A DNA stretch of 64,000 nt from Herbaspirillum sp. LeCh32-8. GTDB taxonomy: Bacteria > Pseudomonadota > Gammaproteobacteria > Burkholderiales > Burkholderiaceae_D. Where the stretch lies: positions 1 to 64,000 of the forward strand of contig NZ_JAGIPZ010000011.1 of NCBI RefSeq assembly GCF_017814915.1, in the 5' to 3' direction. Below, one piece after another: positions 8,692 to 17,511 of this stretch. Below the pieces are notes generated by a model. It made no database searches. It saw only the letters and a program-made list of their open reading frames with translations, and was not told the origin of the DNA. The stretch's first letter is position 1. The number at the start of each line of letters is the position of its first letter. Position numbers and translations under genes: made by a program.

Positions 8692-9324
8692 ATGATCGCC
8701 CCTCACGACCTGTTGCTGTTCGGCCTGGCTTCGCTGGTCATGGTGCTCACGCCCGGACCGAACATGGTCTACTGCGTGTCGCGCTCGATCTGCCAGGGTC
8801 GTACGGCCGGCATCATCTCGCTGTGCGGCGTGGCGGTCGGCTTCCTGGTGCACATGGCGGCCGCCGCTTTCGGCCTGACCGCGCTGTTTCTGGCCATCCC
8901 GATGGCCTATGACATCGTCAAGTTCGCCGGCGCCGCCTATCTGCTGTGGCTGGCATGGAATGCGGTCAAGCCGGGCGGCAGCTCGCCGTTCCAGACGCGC
9001 GAATTGCCGCCGGATTCACCGGCCACGCTGTTTCGCATGGGCTTCCTGACCAATGTGCTGAACCCCAAGGTGGCGGTGTTCTACATGTCGCTGTTCCCGC
9101 AATTCATCCACCCTGAGCACGGCAGCGTGCTCGCGCAAAGCGTGGTGCTGGGCCTGACGCAGATCGCCATCAGCTTCTCGGTCAACTCCATTATCGTGTT
9201 CTCGGCCGCCGGCATCTCCGGCTTCTTCGCCCGCAATCAGGGCTGGCTGCGCGCACAGCGCTACATCATGGGTTCCATGCTGGGCGCGCTGGCCGTCCGG
9301 CTCGCCCTCGACGAACGCAAATGA
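8692..9324 (+). CDS. LysE/RhtB-family amino-acid exporter
   Basis: A 210-residue inner-membrane protein with the six-helix LysE plan. The N-terminal signature TPGPNMVYCVSRSICQGRTAGI and the second-half motif GFLTNVLNPKVAVFYMSLFPQF are clear. A strong AAGGAGA site precedes the ATG, 30 bp after trpD. It sits between trpD and trpC on the same strand, so it is probably co-transcribed with them. Export of tryptophan or a pathway intermediate is a reasonable inference from position, but the substrate cannot be read from the sequence. Confidence 0.9.
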   Translation: MIAPHDLLLFGLASLVMVLTPGPNMVYCVSRSICQGRTAGIISLCGVAVGFLVHMAAAAFGLTALFLAIPMAYDIVKFAGAAYLLWLAWNAVKPGGSSPFQTRELPPDSPATLFRMGFLTNVLNPKVAVFYMSLFPQFIHPEHGSVLAQSVVLGLTQIAISFSVNSIIVFSAAGISGFFARNQGWLRAQRYIMGSMLGALAVRLALDERK

Positions 9325-9440
9325 GAGCCGCCGCCAAGACGACGCCGGCGGCGTTGCACCTCCTTGCCGCACTCTCGTACTGTCCGCGTCGGCACGCCTT
9401 GCCCCCGACGTCTTATTAGCGACTCTCTCAGGAAACACTT

Positions 9441-10241
9441 ATGTCTGACATCCTCAACAAGATTCTCGACGTCAAAGCCGAGGAAATCCGCACGGCGAAG
9501 AAGCAGCGCGACTTCGCCAGCTTGCGCCGCGACGTCGAGTCCGACAGCGAATTGCGCTCCGAGCTGCGCAGCTTCGAAGGCGGCCTGCGCGACAAGATCG
9601 CCGCCGGCCAGGCCGGCGTGATCGCCGAGGTGAAGAAAGCCTCGCCGTCCAAGGGCGTGATCCGTCCCGATTTCCGCCCTGCCGACATCGCGGTCAGCTA
9701 CGCCCAGCATGGCGCAGCCTGCCTGTCGGTGCTGACCGACGAACAGTTCTTCCAGGGCGCACCGGATTACCTCAAGCAAGCCCGCGCCGCCTGCGCGCTG
9801 CCGGTGCTGCGCAAGGACTTCATGATCGACCTGTACCAGGTCTACCAGGCGCGCTCCTGGGGCGCCGACGCCATCCTGCTGATCGTCGCCGCGCTGGACC
9901 ACGGCCTGATGGCCGAACTGGAAGCCTGCGCCCATGAACTCGGCATGAGCGTACTGGTGGAAGTGCACGACAGCGCCGAGCTGGACGCCGCGCTGAAGCT
10001 GAAGACGCGCCTGCTGGGTATCAATAACCGCAACCTGCGCACCTTTGAGACGACGTTGGACACCACACTGGGTCTGTTGCCGCGCATCCCGCCCGAGAAG
10101 CTGGTGATCACCGAGTCAGCCATCGCCACACCCGACGACGTCAAGCGCATGCGCGACGCCGACGTGCATGCCTTCCTGGTGGGTGAAGCCTTCATGCGCG
10201 CGCCGGAGCCGGGTGTGGAGCTGGCACGACTGTTTGTCTGA
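9441..10241 (+). CDS. trpC: Indole-3-glycerol phosphate synthase
   Basis: TrpC closes the indole ring from carboxyphenylamino-deoxyribulose phosphate. The 266-residue TIM barrel is not fused to TrpF. Motifs are [17 protein letters not shown] near residue 60, [35 protein letters not shown] and TESAI. It follows the exporter gene by 116 bp with an AGGAAA site. A diverged second copy of its last 26 codons lies 1.27 kb downstream (see 11509-11589). Confidence 0.97.
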   Translation: MSDILNKILDVKAEEIRTAKKQRDFASLRRDVESDSELRSELRSFEGGLRDKIAAGQAGVIAEVKKASPSKGVIRPDFRPADIAVSYAQHGAACLSVLTDEQFFQGAPDYLKQARAACALPVLRKDFMIDLYQVYQARSWGADAILLIVAALDHGLMAELEACAHELGMSVLVEVHDSAELDAALKLKTRLLGINNRNLRTFETTLDTTLGLLPRIPPEKLVITESAIATPDDVKRMRDADVHAFLVGEAFMRAPEPGVELARLFV

Positions 10242-10258
10242 TCGGCGGTAATTCAGGC

Positions 10259-10288
10259 TTGTTGTAGCGGATGAGGGCCAACTATACT
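10259..10288 (+). promoter_or_regulatory. Candidate sigma-70 promoter of the binding-protein gene
   Basis: TTGTTG (10259-10264), an 18-bp spacer and TATACT (10283-10288) lie in the gap after trpC, about 57 bp before the ATG at 10346. The boxes fit the consensus reasonably. Together with the compositional change here, they suggest that the next gene carries its own promoter. Confidence 0.5.
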
Positions 10289-10345
10289 GAGCGCAAGGGA
10301 GTAGAAAAAAATTGAGTCATTTTTCATCTTTTTCTATTGGATTTT

Positions 10346-11479
10346 ATGAATATCGCCAAAAAACTCACGGCGCTCATTTGGCTATCCCTCTTATGCGTAT
10401 CCGCCATCGCAAACGATACGCCTCAGGTGGTCTTGATCGGGCTCCCGGCTAATTTAAAAGCAAGCAAGCTTGATAGCAGTGTGCGCGATGCTGCACAACT
10501 TGCCGTCGACGATGCGAACAAAACTTCCATCCGCATCAACGGCAAACCGGTTCTGTTCCAGCTGCTCTCCGTTGAAGACAAGTCGGATGCGAACTTCGCT
10601 GTAGTTGCCGCCAACCATTTCATCCGCATGAGAGTGGTCGGCGTCATCGGGCATAACAACACCGATACCAGCAGAGCGACCAGCGGGCTCTACGAAAATG
10701 CCGGCATCCCGCAAATCACTCCCAGTGCAACCGGCAGCATCCTGACCGAATCGGGTTATAAGACAATTTTTCAGTTGCTGGGGGGCAGCAATCAGACCGC
10801 CAAATATCTGGCGGAGATCGTGGCGCATCTTCTCCCGGGAAAACGCATTGCGGTCATCGATAACGGCACGGTACTTGGCACCGGACTTGCCACGATGTTC
10901 ATCCAGCGCCTGAGAGAACAGGGTATCGAGATAACGGCCAGAGAATCCGTCAGCCCCAAACTGACTGGCTTGGATAACCTGGTAGCGAACTTGAAAGCTC
11001 AGTCTATTGATGTGATTTTCTTTACCGGCTTTGGCTCTCAGGCAACCGAGTTTTCCCGTAGCATCAAACAGGTCAATAGCCCGGCACAGCTGTTGGTGAC
11101 AGGCGGTGCGATCAATGAAGAATTTCCCGATGCAGGCAAGTATGCTGAAGGTACGCTGATCCTGCTGCATGGTTCGCCGACCGACAAACTGCCGGGATAC
11201 AAGGCATTTGAAAAAAGATACCGCGAGCGTTTTGACACGCCTATCAGCGCGTATACCCTGTTTGCTTACGATGCCACCAGCGTGCTGATTGCGGCGATCA
11301 AAAAAGCCGATTCGCTTGTCCCCAGCGCCATCGGCGATACGCTGCACAGCATCCAGTACAAAGGCGTATCCGGCCCGATCTCATTTGCCGCCGATGGCCG
11401 GCAAAATAGTCCGCCTTACACGCTCTATCAGGTTTCACAAGGAAAATGGCGGGCTATCAAAATTTTTGACAGCAACTAA
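10346..11479 (+). CDS. Periplasmic ligand-binding protein of a branched-chain amino-acid type ABC transporter
   Basis: A 377-residue protein of the periplasmic-binding type 1 fold (LivK-like). It has a cleavable signal peptide (MNIAKKLTALIWLSLLCVSAIA, then NDTPQ). The two lobes show a typical N-terminal VVLIGLPANL strand, the VVGVIGHNNTDTS segment near 95-105 and the YTLFAYDATSVLIAAI helix near 300. No permease or ATPase gene is adjacent, so it is an orphan, and the ligand is unknown. Its DNA is visibly less GC-rich than its neighbours. It sits between intact trpC and a decayed trpC tail, which suggests acquisition by recombination. A TTG at 10337 is a possible but less likely start. Confidence 0.85.
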   Translation: MNIAKKLTALIWLSLLCVSAIANDTPQVVLIGLPANLKASKLDSSVRDAAQLAVDDANKTSIRINGKPVLFQLLSVEDKSDANFAVVAANHFIRMRVVGVIGHNNTDTSRATSGLYENAGIPQITPSATGSILTESGYKTIFQLLGGSNQTAKYLAEIVAHLLPGKRIAVIDNGTVLGTGLATMFIQRLREQGIEITARESVSPKLTGLDNLVANLKAQSIDVIFFTGFGSQATEFSRSIKQVNSPAQLLVTGGAINEEFPDAGKYAEGTLILLHGSPTDKLPGYKAFEKRYRERFDTPISAYTLFAYDATSVLIAAIKKADSLVPSAIGDTLHSIQYKGVSGPISFAADGRQNSPPYTLYQVSQGKWRAIKIFDSN

Positions 11480-11508
11480 TCCGCCATCTCTAGCTGCCTG
11501 GCTACGCA

Positions 11509-11589
11509 GACGTGCACGCCTTCCTGGTCGACGAAACCTTCCTACGCGCGCCGGAACCGGGCGTGGGGCTGGCGCGGCCCTTCGCGTAA
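11509..11589 (+). pseudogene. Remnant of a second trpC 3' end (last 26 codons)
   Basis: In frame it reads DVHAFLVDETFLRAPEPGV then GLARPFA and stop. The end of the intact TrpC (10161-10241) reads [19 protein letters not shown] then ELARLFV. Twenty of 26 residues match and the stop falls at the same position. Upstream similarity fades within a few bases (cgcagacgtgcac against cgccgacgtgcat). There is no start codon or other trpC sequence. It marks the right edge of the segment carrying the binding-protein gene. It looks like the original or donor trpC tail left by recombination. Confidence 0.85.
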
Positions 11590-11616
11590 GCCGAACAAAC
11601 CGACCACGCAAAAAAC

Positions 11617-11718
11617 AACCGTCGTCCCTGCGAAAGCAGGGACCCAGTGTCGTTCAGCGCTCTTGCCAACTGAATCGATGTTGCTGGGTCCCCGCTTTCA
11701 CGGGGACGACGGCTTTTT
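11617..11718. repeat. REP/MITE-like inverted repeat, possible bidirectional terminator
   Basis: The arm at 11617-11647 (aaccgtcgtccctgcgaaag and on) is an imperfect inverted copy of 11683-11714 (ending in ggggacgacggctt). Each arm is itself a hairpin: gtccctg-cgaa-agcaggac type, and gtccccg-cttt-cacggggac type. The word gtcgtccc-gcgaaagc-gggacccag is a dispersed repeat type seen in many proteobacterial genomes. The outer flanks are an A-run at about 11610 and a T-run at 11714-11718, so the folded element could end transcription in both directions. Confidence 0.75.
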
Positions 11719-11739
11719 GCATCCGGCGTGACTCAGGCA

Positions 11740-12498
11740 TCAAGCCGAGAAACCGCCATCGATGGTCAGGCTGGCGCCGGTGATGTAACCGGCTTCCGGA
11801 CCTGCCAGGTAAGCCACGAAGCTGGCGATCTCTTCGACCTTGCCGTAACGCGGCAGGGACATCAGCCCCTTCAGGGAATCGGCGAAGTCGCTGTTGGCCG
11901 GGTTCATGTCGGTGTCGACCGGGCCGGGCTGCACGTTGTTGACGGTAATGCCGCGCGGACCGAGGTCACGCGAGAGGCCCTTGGTCAGGCCAACGATGGC
12001 CGACTTGCTCATGGCGTAGGCGGCGCCGCCGGCGAAGGGCATGCGCTCGGCGTTGGTGCTGCCGATGGTGATCACGCGGCCGCCGTCCTTCATGTAGCGC
12101 ACGGCTTCCTGGGTGGCGACGAACACGCTGCGCACGTTCACGGCCAGGGTGCGGTCCAGGTCTTCCAGCGAGAACTCGTCGACCGGGCCCAGCGCCAGCA
12201 CGCCGGCGTTGTTGACCAGGATGTCCAGGCCGCCGAAGGTTTCGGCGGCGATGCTGATGGCTTGCTTCAGGGCAACGGCGTCCGAGCTGTCGGCCTGAAT
12301 CGCCAGGGCGCGGCCGCCGGCGGCTTCGATCTCGGTGACCAGCGCCTGGGCCGGGGCCGGCGAGGTGACGTAAGTGAAGGCGACCGTGGCGCCTTCGGCA
12401 GCCAGGCGGCGCACGGTGGCGGCGCCGATGCCGCGCGAGCCGCCTTGGACGAAGGCGATCTTGCCGTTCAGGGAAGTGGTGTTGGTTTGCTTGGTCAT
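11740..12498 (-). CDS. Short-chain dehydrogenase/reductase (SDR family)
   Basis: A 252-residue classical SDR. It has the cofactor motif GGSRGIG at 19-25, NNAGV near 90, the catalytic Tyr-Lys in YAMSKSA near 160 and a C-terminal ITGASLTIDGG segment, all typical of FabG-like NAD(P)H reductases. The ribosome site AAAGGAGC lies 6 bases before the ATG. It is divergent from a LysR regulator across a 162-bp gap holding a strong palindrome, so it is likely the regulator's target. The substrate is unknown. The general FabG-like form does not imply a role in fatty-acid synthesis. Confidence 0.92.
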   Translation of the reverse strand: MTKQTNTTSLNGKIAFVQGGSRGIGAATVRRLAAEGATVAFTYVTSPAPAQALVTEIEAAGGRALAIQADSSDAVALKQAISIAAETFGGLDILVNNAGVLALGPVDEFSLEDLDRTLAVNVRSVFVATQEAVRYMKDGGRVITIGSTNAERMPFAGGAAYAMSKSAIVGLTKGLSRDLGPRGITVNNVQPGPVDTDMNPANSDFADSLKGLMSLPRYGKVEEIASFVAYLAGPEAGYITGASLTIDGGFSA

Positions 12499-12594
12499 GA
12501 TCTTGCTCCTTTAAGGTTTGGGGTGAACCCGAGTGGGTTGAAGCAAGTATCCTCAATCGATTATGTTGCGACTAGCCGGCAATCACTATCTTCT

Positions 12595-12615
12595 TTTTAA
12601 ACCAAAGGTTTAAAA
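12595..12615. promoter_or_regulatory. Operator-like palindrome between the SDR and LysR genes
   Basis: A perfect 9-bp inverted repeat, ttttaaacc (12595-12603) and ggtttaaaa (12607-12615), has a 3-base spacer aaa. It lies 46 bp before the LysR start and about 97 bp before the SDR start. LysR regulators bind interrupted palindromes of this kind in divergent promoters, so this is the best candidate binding site. The assignment is inferred from position only. Confidence 0.55.
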
Positions 12616-12660
12616 TCAGGCGGATATCCACTCTCGCGCCCAGCCGCGCTGCCGATCGCC

Positions 12661-13587
12661 ATGGAAACCATGTCCAGCATCGAATGCTTTGTCGCCGCCG
12701 CCGATGCCGGCAGCTTTTCGGCTGCCGCGCGCCGGCTCGGCCTGACCTCGGCCGCGGTCGGCAAGAACGTGGCGCGGCTGGAAGGCAACCTGGGCGTACG
12801 CCTGTTCCATCGCAGCACCCGCAAGCTGACCATGACCGAGGCCGGCGAGCGCTTCCTGCTGGAAGTGGGCGGCGGACTGGAGACCATCCGCAACGCCGTG
12901 GCCAACCTGGCCAGCGCCGGCGGACAGCCGGCCGGCAACCTGAAGGTCAGCATGGGAACCGGCTTCGGGCGCGAATACGTGGTGCCGCTGCTGGGTGAGT
13001 TCCTGCAGCGCTATCCCGGCATTTCGCCCGACTGGCATTTCGACAACCGCCCGGTCGACCTGATTTCGGAAGGCTTCGACGCCGCCATCGGCGGCGGCAT
13101 CGAGCTCTCGCCCGGCGTGGTGGCGCGCGAGCTGGCGCCGGCGCACCGGGTGCTGCTGGCCTCGCCGACCTACCTCGACGCCCGCCCGCCCCTGCGCACC
13201 CCGGCCGACCTGCCGCAACACGACGGCATCCTGATCCGCTCGCCGCAGACCGGCCGCATCCGCGCCTGGACGCTGCGCGACCGCGCCGGAGAGCAGGCGC
13301 CGGTGGACCTGAAGGTGAAGATGACGATGAGCGACCCCAACGTCGCCTGCGAGATCGCCCAAATGGGCATGGGCATTACGCTGGTGGCGATGCCGCATGC
13401 GGTGGTCTATCTGGAGCGCGGCAGCTTGGTGCGCGTGCTGCCGGACTGGTACGTGGACGGCGGCATGCTGTCGCTGTACTTCACGGCGGCGCGGCTGTTG
13501 CCGGCCAAGACGCGGGTGTTCGTCGACTTCATCGTCGAGCAGTTCCGCAAGCAGAAACTGGCCGAGCGCTTCTCGGCCATCAATTGA
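12661..13587 (+). CDS. LysR-family transcriptional regulator
   Basis: A 308-residue LTTR. The N-terminal winged helix-turn-helix runs MSSIECFVAAADAGSFSAAA to about residue 65 with RLEGNLGVRLFHRSTRKLTMTEAG. The effector-binding domain follows, with VSMGTGFGREYVVPLL and the closing WYVDGGMLSLYFTAARLLPAKTRVFVDF segment. It belongs to the large CrgA/DsdC-like subgroup that often sits divergent from oxidoreductases. It is divergent from the SDR gene and convergent with the MFS gene (2-bp gap). An internal ATG at 12670 is an alternative start, and no clear ribosome site is visible for either. Confidence 0.93.
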   Translation: METMSSIECFVAAADAGSFSAAARRLGLTSAAVGKNVARLEGNLGVRLFHRSTRKLTMTEAGERFLLEVGGGLETIRNAVANLASAGGQPAGNLKVSMGTGFGREYVVPLLGEFLQRYPGISPDWHFDNRPVDLISEGFDAAIGGGIELSPGVVARELAPAHRVLLASPTYLDARPPLRTPADLPQHDGILIRSPQTGRIRAWTLRDRAGEQAPVDLKVKMTMSDPNVACEIAQMGMGITLVAMPHAVVYLERGSLVRVLPDWYVDGGMLSLYFTAARLLPAKTRVFVDFIVEQFRKQKLAERFSAIN

Positions 13588-13589
13588 AT

Positions 13590-15038
13590 TCAGCGCTTGG
13601 CTGACGCGGCGCGCATGCCGCCGCCGATGTTGCTGCCGGCGTCGCGCGCCAGGCCGCGATAGCCCTGCACCGAGATCAGCGTCACCACGCCCGCCATGGC
13701 AAAAGCCCACTGAAAATCGCCCAGCGTGAAATGCGCGCCGGCAGCATCGGCGGCCTCGCCGCGCAACCACGAGGCAACACGCAGCGCCAGCGCGCCAAAG
13801 GCAATGCCCATGCCGATGGTCATCTGCTGCGCCACGCTCCACAGCGTGCTGGCCGAGGATTTACGGGCGTCGCTGATATCGGCGTAAGCCAGTGTGGCGA
13901 GCGTAGAAAACTGCATCGAGCGCGACAGGCCGTAGCAGAAGATCACGCCCAGGATCACCGGCAGCGGCGTGGTCGGCGCCAGCAAGCCGCAGGCGATGAT
14001 CATGCAGCCGGCGATCGCTGCGTTGGTGACCGCCACCCGGCGGAACCCGAAACGCTGCAGGATGCGTGTGGTGAAGGCCTTCATGCCGAGGTTGCCGAGC
14101 GCCGTGGCCAGCAGCAGCAGGCCGGACTGGAAGGCCGTCAGGCCGAAGCCGATCTGGAACATCAGCGGCATCAGGTAAGGCACGGAGTCGATGCCGATGC
14201 GCGTGAGCGATCCGGTGATGACGGTCACCGAATAGGTGGGAATCTTCAGGTTGGAGAAGTCCAGCAGCGGATGTGCTGTGCGCTGCATGTGGCGCCAAGC
14301 GAACCAGCCCAGCACGATGCCGCCGGCGATGAAGCCCAGCGCCACCTTGATGTTGGCCTCCATGTGGCTGGCGATTTCGGTGCCGTACAGCAGCGAGGTC
14401 AGCGCCGCCCCCGACAAGATGAAACCGATGAAGTCCAACGGACGCTTGCCGTCGCCGCGCTCGTTGCGCACCACCGCCATCACGGCGATGAAGGCGGCGA
14501 TGCCGAACGGCACGTTCATCAGGAAGATCCAGTGCCAGGACGCGTAGGTGGTGATGAAGCCGCCAATGGACGGCCCCACCACCGGCGCCACGATGGCCGG
14601 CCAGGTAATGGTGGCGATCGCCTTCATCAGGCGCGCCTTGTCGGTGCTGCGCACCACGATCATGCGCCCGACCGGCACCATCATCGCGCCGCCCACGCCC
14701 TGCAGCACGCGCGCAGCGGTGAACTCCCATACGTTCTGCGAGAAGCCGCACAGGATGGAGGCGAAGGTGAACACCGCGATCGCCACGCTGAACACGGTGC
14801 GCGAACCGAAGCGGTCGGCCACCCAGCCGCTGATCGGGATGAACACCGCCAGCGTCAGCATGTAGGCCGTCATGCCCAGGCTCAGCTCGTTGGGACCGAC
14901 GCCGAAGGACTGCGCCATCTGCGGCAGCGCGGTGGCGATGATGGTGGTGTCGAGGTACTCCATGAAGAAGGTCGCCGCCACGATGTAGGGCAGCATGCGC
15001 ACGCGGACGTCCGGCGTTGTGTTGTCGGTGGTTGCCAC
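13590..15038 (-). CDS. DHA2-family multidrug MFS efflux transporter (EmrB/QacA type)
   Basis: From the GTG at 15038 the protein has 482 residues with about 14 predicted membrane helices, the layout of drug:H+ antiporter family 2. Motif A-like GWVADRFGSRTVF lies in loop 2-3, and motif C-like VVGPSIGGFITTYASWHWIFLMNVPFG is in helix 5 and beyond. The N-terminal segment PYIVAATFFMEYLDTTIIATALPQMA is typical of EmrB. The frame is open to a TTG at 15155, but a GGGAAGAG box lies before the GTG. There is no adjacent EmrA membrane-fusion gene, so it may act alone. Substrates are unknown. Confidence 0.9.
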   Translation of the reverse strand: MATTDNTTPDVRVRMLPYIVAATFFMEYLDTTIIATALPQMAQSFGVGPNELSLGMTAYMLTLAVFIPISGWVADRFGSRTVFSVAIAVFTFASILCGFSQNVWEFTAARVLQGVGGAMMVPVGRMIVVRSTDKARLMKAIATITWPAIVAPVVGPSIGGFITTYASWHWIFLMNVPFGIAAFIAVMAVVRNERGDGKRPLDFIGFILSGAALTSLLYGTEIASHMEANIKVALGFIAGGIVLGWFAWRHMQRTAHPLLDFSNLKIPTYSVTVITGSLTRIGIDSVPYLMPLMFQIGFGLTAFQSGLLLLATALGNLGMKAFTTRILQRFGFRRVAVTNAAIAGCMIIACGLLAPTTPLPVILGVIFCYGLSRSMQFSTLATLAYADISDARKSSASTLWSVAQQMTIGMGIAFGALALRVASWLRGEAADAAGAHFTLGDFQWAFAMAGVVTLISVQGYRGLARDAGSNIGGGMRAASAKR

Positions 15039-15128
15039 TGTCTCTTCCCTCTTTCGTTCTGTTGGTTCTCTCTGTGCGCTCTGTTCTCTGGCGCATGCAG
15101 CCTTCTGCGTCACGCTCCCCGATGTGAA

Positions 15129-15148
15129 ACGCCGGCATGCGCCGGCGT
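15129..15148 (-). terminator. GC-rich hairpin downstream of ubiB
   Basis: A perfect 8-bp inverted repeat (acgccggc 15129-15136, gccggcgt 15141-15148, loop atgc) lies just past the ubiB stop. Only a short gttt follows on the minus strand, so it is a weak or factor-dependent terminator at best. Confidence 0.4.
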
Positions 15149-15171
15149 CGTTCAAGGAGGGTGTGTCAGCG

Positions 15172-16746
15172 TCAGTAGAAACGCAGCACGTGCATCAGCA
15201 GCTGGACCACGATGATGCCGCCGATCAGGCCGCCGCCGAAGTAGACGATCACACCCAGCAGCATGTTGGTGCGGCGCTGCTCGGCCAGCAGTTTCTTCAT
15301 CAGCTCGGTGTTCTGCGGCTGGCCTTCGCCTTCGGTGTACCTGGTCAGCGCCTGGTGCGCCAGGCGCGGAATCTGCGGCAGCAGGCGGCTGTAGCGCGGC
15401 ACCTCAACCTTCAGCTGCTCGACGAAACCGCGCCAGCCGATCTGCTCGCTCATCCAGCGTTCCAGATAGGGCTTGGCAGTCTTCCACAAATCGAGATCGG
15501 GATCGAGCTGGCGGCCCAGGCCTTCCACGTTCAACAGCGTCTTTTGCAGCAGCACCAGCTGCGGCTGCACCTCGACGTTGAAGCGGCGCGAAGTCTGGAA
15601 CAGGCGCAGCAGCACCTGGCCGAAGGAGATGTCTTTCAACGGGCGATCGAAGATCGGTTCGCAGCAGGCGCGCACCGCGGCTTCCAGCTCGTCGACCCGG
15701 GTGTCCTTGGGCGCCCAGCCGGATTCGATGTGGGCCTCGGCCACGCGCTTGTAGTCGCGGCGGAAGAAGGCCAGGAAGTTCTGCGACAGGTAGTCCTTGT
15801 CGAAGTCGTTCAGGGTGCCGACGATGCCGAAGTCCAGCGCGATGTAGCGGCCGAAGGTCTCCGGTGCCAGCGACACGAGGATGTTCCCCGGGTGCATGTC
15901 GGCGTGGAAGAAGCCGTCGCGAAACACCTGGGTGAAGAAGATCTCGACGCCGTCGCGCGACAGCTTGGAAAGATCGACGCCGGCCTCGCGCAGGCGCTCG
16001 GTCTGCGAGATCGGGATGCCGTGCATGCGCTCCATCACGATCACCGAGGACGAACAATAGTCCCAGTACATCTCCGGCACCATCAGCAGCGTCGACTCGG
16101 CGAAGTTGCGGCGCAGCTGGCTGGCGTTGGCGGCCTCGCGCATCAGGTCGAGCTCGTCGTGCAGGTATTTGTCGAACTCGGCCACCACTTCCTTGGCTTT
16201 CAGGCGGCGGCCGTCTTCCCACAGGCGCTCCAGCCAATCGGCGGCTACGTGCATCAGGCCGATGTCATGGTCGATCACGTCGCGCATGCCGGGACGCAGC
16301 ACCTTGACGGCGACTTCCTTGCCGTCCTTCAGCGTGGCGAAGTGCACCTGGGCGATCGAGGCCGAGGCCACCGGCTTGCGCTCGAAAGTGGCGAACAGCT
16401 GGTCCGGATGGGCGCCCAGCGATTTCTCGATCTGCTGCACGGCCAGCTCGGAATCGAAGGGCGGCACGCGATCCTGCAGGCGGGTCAGTTCGTTGGCGAT
16501 GTCCGGCGGCATCAGGTCGCGGCGGGTCGACAGCACCTGGCCGAACTTGACGAAGATGGGGCCGAGGTCCTCCAGCGCGCGGCGCAGGCGTTCACCGCGC
16601 GGGGCGCTCAGGTCGCGCCAGAAGAAGATGGCGTTGACGATGCGGGCAATGCGCGGCGGCGCGAACTCGGAGGCGATGATTTCATCCAGGCCGTAGCGCA
16701 CGGCTACGCGGATGATCTTGAACAGGCGCAGGGAACGCAGGAACAT
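15172..16746 (-). CDS. ubiB: Ubiquinone biosynthesis kinase-like protein UbiB
   Basis: A 524-residue member of the atypical ADCK/UbiB protein-kinase-like family, needed for aerobic ubiquinone synthesis. The KxGQ motif (FVKFGQ, 65-70) and downstream extension occlude the substrate site in this family. The Ala-rich loop region [19 protein letters not shown] lies near 124-142, followed by the ATP lysine in VAVKVLRP. The HADMHPGN catalytic loop is near 285 and the DFG segment follows. Two C-terminal membrane helices ([20 protein letters not shown]) anchor it in the inner membrane. The ATG overlaps the ubiJ stop by one base (TGATG). Confidence 0.96.
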   Translation of the reverse strand: MFLRSLRLFKIIRVAVRYGLDEIIASEFAPPRIARIVNAIFFWRDLSAPRGERLRRALEDLGPIFVKFGQVLSTRRDLMPPDIANELTRLQDRVPPFDSELAVQQIEKSLGAHPDQLFATFERKPVASASIAQVHFATLKDGKEVAVKVLRPGMRDVIDHDIGLMHVAADWLERLWEDGRRLKAKEVVAEFDKYLHDELDLMREAANASQLRRNFAESTLLMVPEMYWDYCSSSVIVMERMHGIPISQTERLREAGVDLSKLSRDGVEIFFTQVFRDGFFHADMHPGNILVSLAPETFGRYIALDFGIVGTLNDFDKDYLSQNFLAFFRRDYKRVAEAHIESGWAPKDTRVDELEAAVRACCEPIFDRPLKDISFGQVLLRLFQTSRRFNVEVQPQLVLLQKTLLNVEGLGRQLDPDLDLWKTAKPYLERWMSEQIGWRGFVEQLKVEVPRYSRLLPQIPRLAHQALTRYTEGEGQPQNTELMKKLLAEQRRTNMLLGVIVYFGGGLIGGIIVVQLLMHVLRFY

Positions 16747-17348
16747 CAGCGGCGCTCCAGCTTCTCGATGCGCTTGGCCAGGCGCTCGGCATCGTCGCGC
16801 AGGCGCACGACGTCGGTGGAAAAGTCCTGCAGCATGCGGGGGCGGATCAGCATCGGTTGTTCTTCCAGAAAATACTCGGCGACGTTTTCGGTCAGCTTGC
16901 GATGGGTGTCGCGCAGGTGTTGAAACAAGCTGCGCGCGCCGCCCACCATGCGGGTGGCGGCGATGTCGCCGAACACGCGCGACAGGTCGTCCTCGGCATC
17001 CCAGCGCAGCTTCTGGCTCAGTTGCGAAATGGCGTTGGCAAAATCGGCGTCGCCTTCCAGCTTGACGTAGGACACCGCACGCTCGCGGTTGGCCGCGATC
17101 AGCGGCAGGTCGGACAGCTTGACGCGGATGGTGACGGCGGCAGGCTCATCGGCCGGCACGTCCTGCAGATAACCGTCGACGGCCACCTTCAGGCGCATCT
17201 GCATGGCGCCAGCGTCAATGCAGGCAACCTTGCCGGCATGCGCGCCCAGCGCCTTGCGCGCCCACGGTTCCTGCGCCAGCAAGTGGTTGATCACCGCGGC
17301 GGCAGGTTTCATGGGATCGGGAAAGGACGGGGATGGCAGCGCTGGCAT
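16746..17348 (-). CDS. ubiJ: Ubiquinone biosynthesis accessory factor UbiJ (SCP2 domain)
   Basis: A 200-residue protein with an SCP2-like lipid-binding domain and a C-terminal coiled coil ([22 protein letters not shown]). In E. coli UbiJ works with UbiK in the soluble ubiquinone-synthesis complex. I chose the ATG at 17348 because it gives the family length of about 200. The frame is open to a TTG at 17447, and another ATG is at 17312. No start has a clear ribosome site. It is translationally coupled to ubiB. Unlike the E. coli ubiE-ubiJ-ubiB operon, a Tim44-domain gene and a terminator separate it from ubiE here. Confidence 0.85.
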   Translation of the reverse strand: MPALPSPSFPDPMKPAAAVINHLLAQEPWARKALGAHAGKVACIDAGAMQMRLKVAVDGYLQDVPADEPAAVTIRVKLSDLPLIAANRERAVSYVKLEGDADFANAISQLSQKLRWDAEDDLSRVFGDIAATRMVGGARSLFQHLRDTHRKLTENVAEYFLEEQPMLIRPRMLQDFSTDVVRLRDDAERLAKRIEKLERR

Positions 17349-17409
17349 GGGTTGTCTGATGGTTATGTCTTTGATGTGGTGATGTCGATGCGCGGGCAAA
17401 TCCGTCGCG

Positions 17410-17444
17410 CAAAAACAAAACCGCCCGAGTCGGCCGGGCGGTTT
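17410..17444 (-). terminator. Rho-independent terminator of the Tim44-domain gene
   Basis: A 10-bp stem (aaaccgcccg 17418-17427 with cgggcggttt 17435-17444) is followed on the minus strand by gttttgtttttg. It lies between the Tim44-domain gene and ubiJ, so ubiJ-ubiB needs its own promoter or readthrough. Confidence 0.85.
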
Positions 17445-17511
17445 CAAGTTTAACAGCTTGGCGGCTTGGCAAGGATGGCCTTTGCCGTCTCCTTGATCCA
17501 GCCCCGGGGGC

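Noticed and set aside
11289..11783. A plus-strand frame running from the binding-protein gene through the REP-like repeat
   Set aside because: It overlaps the real gene in another frame and reads through hairpin repeats; it has no protein-like character.
14995..16923. A 642-codon open frame opposite ubiB/ubiJ
   Set aside because: It has no recognisable domain and it spans two well-supported minus-strand genes.
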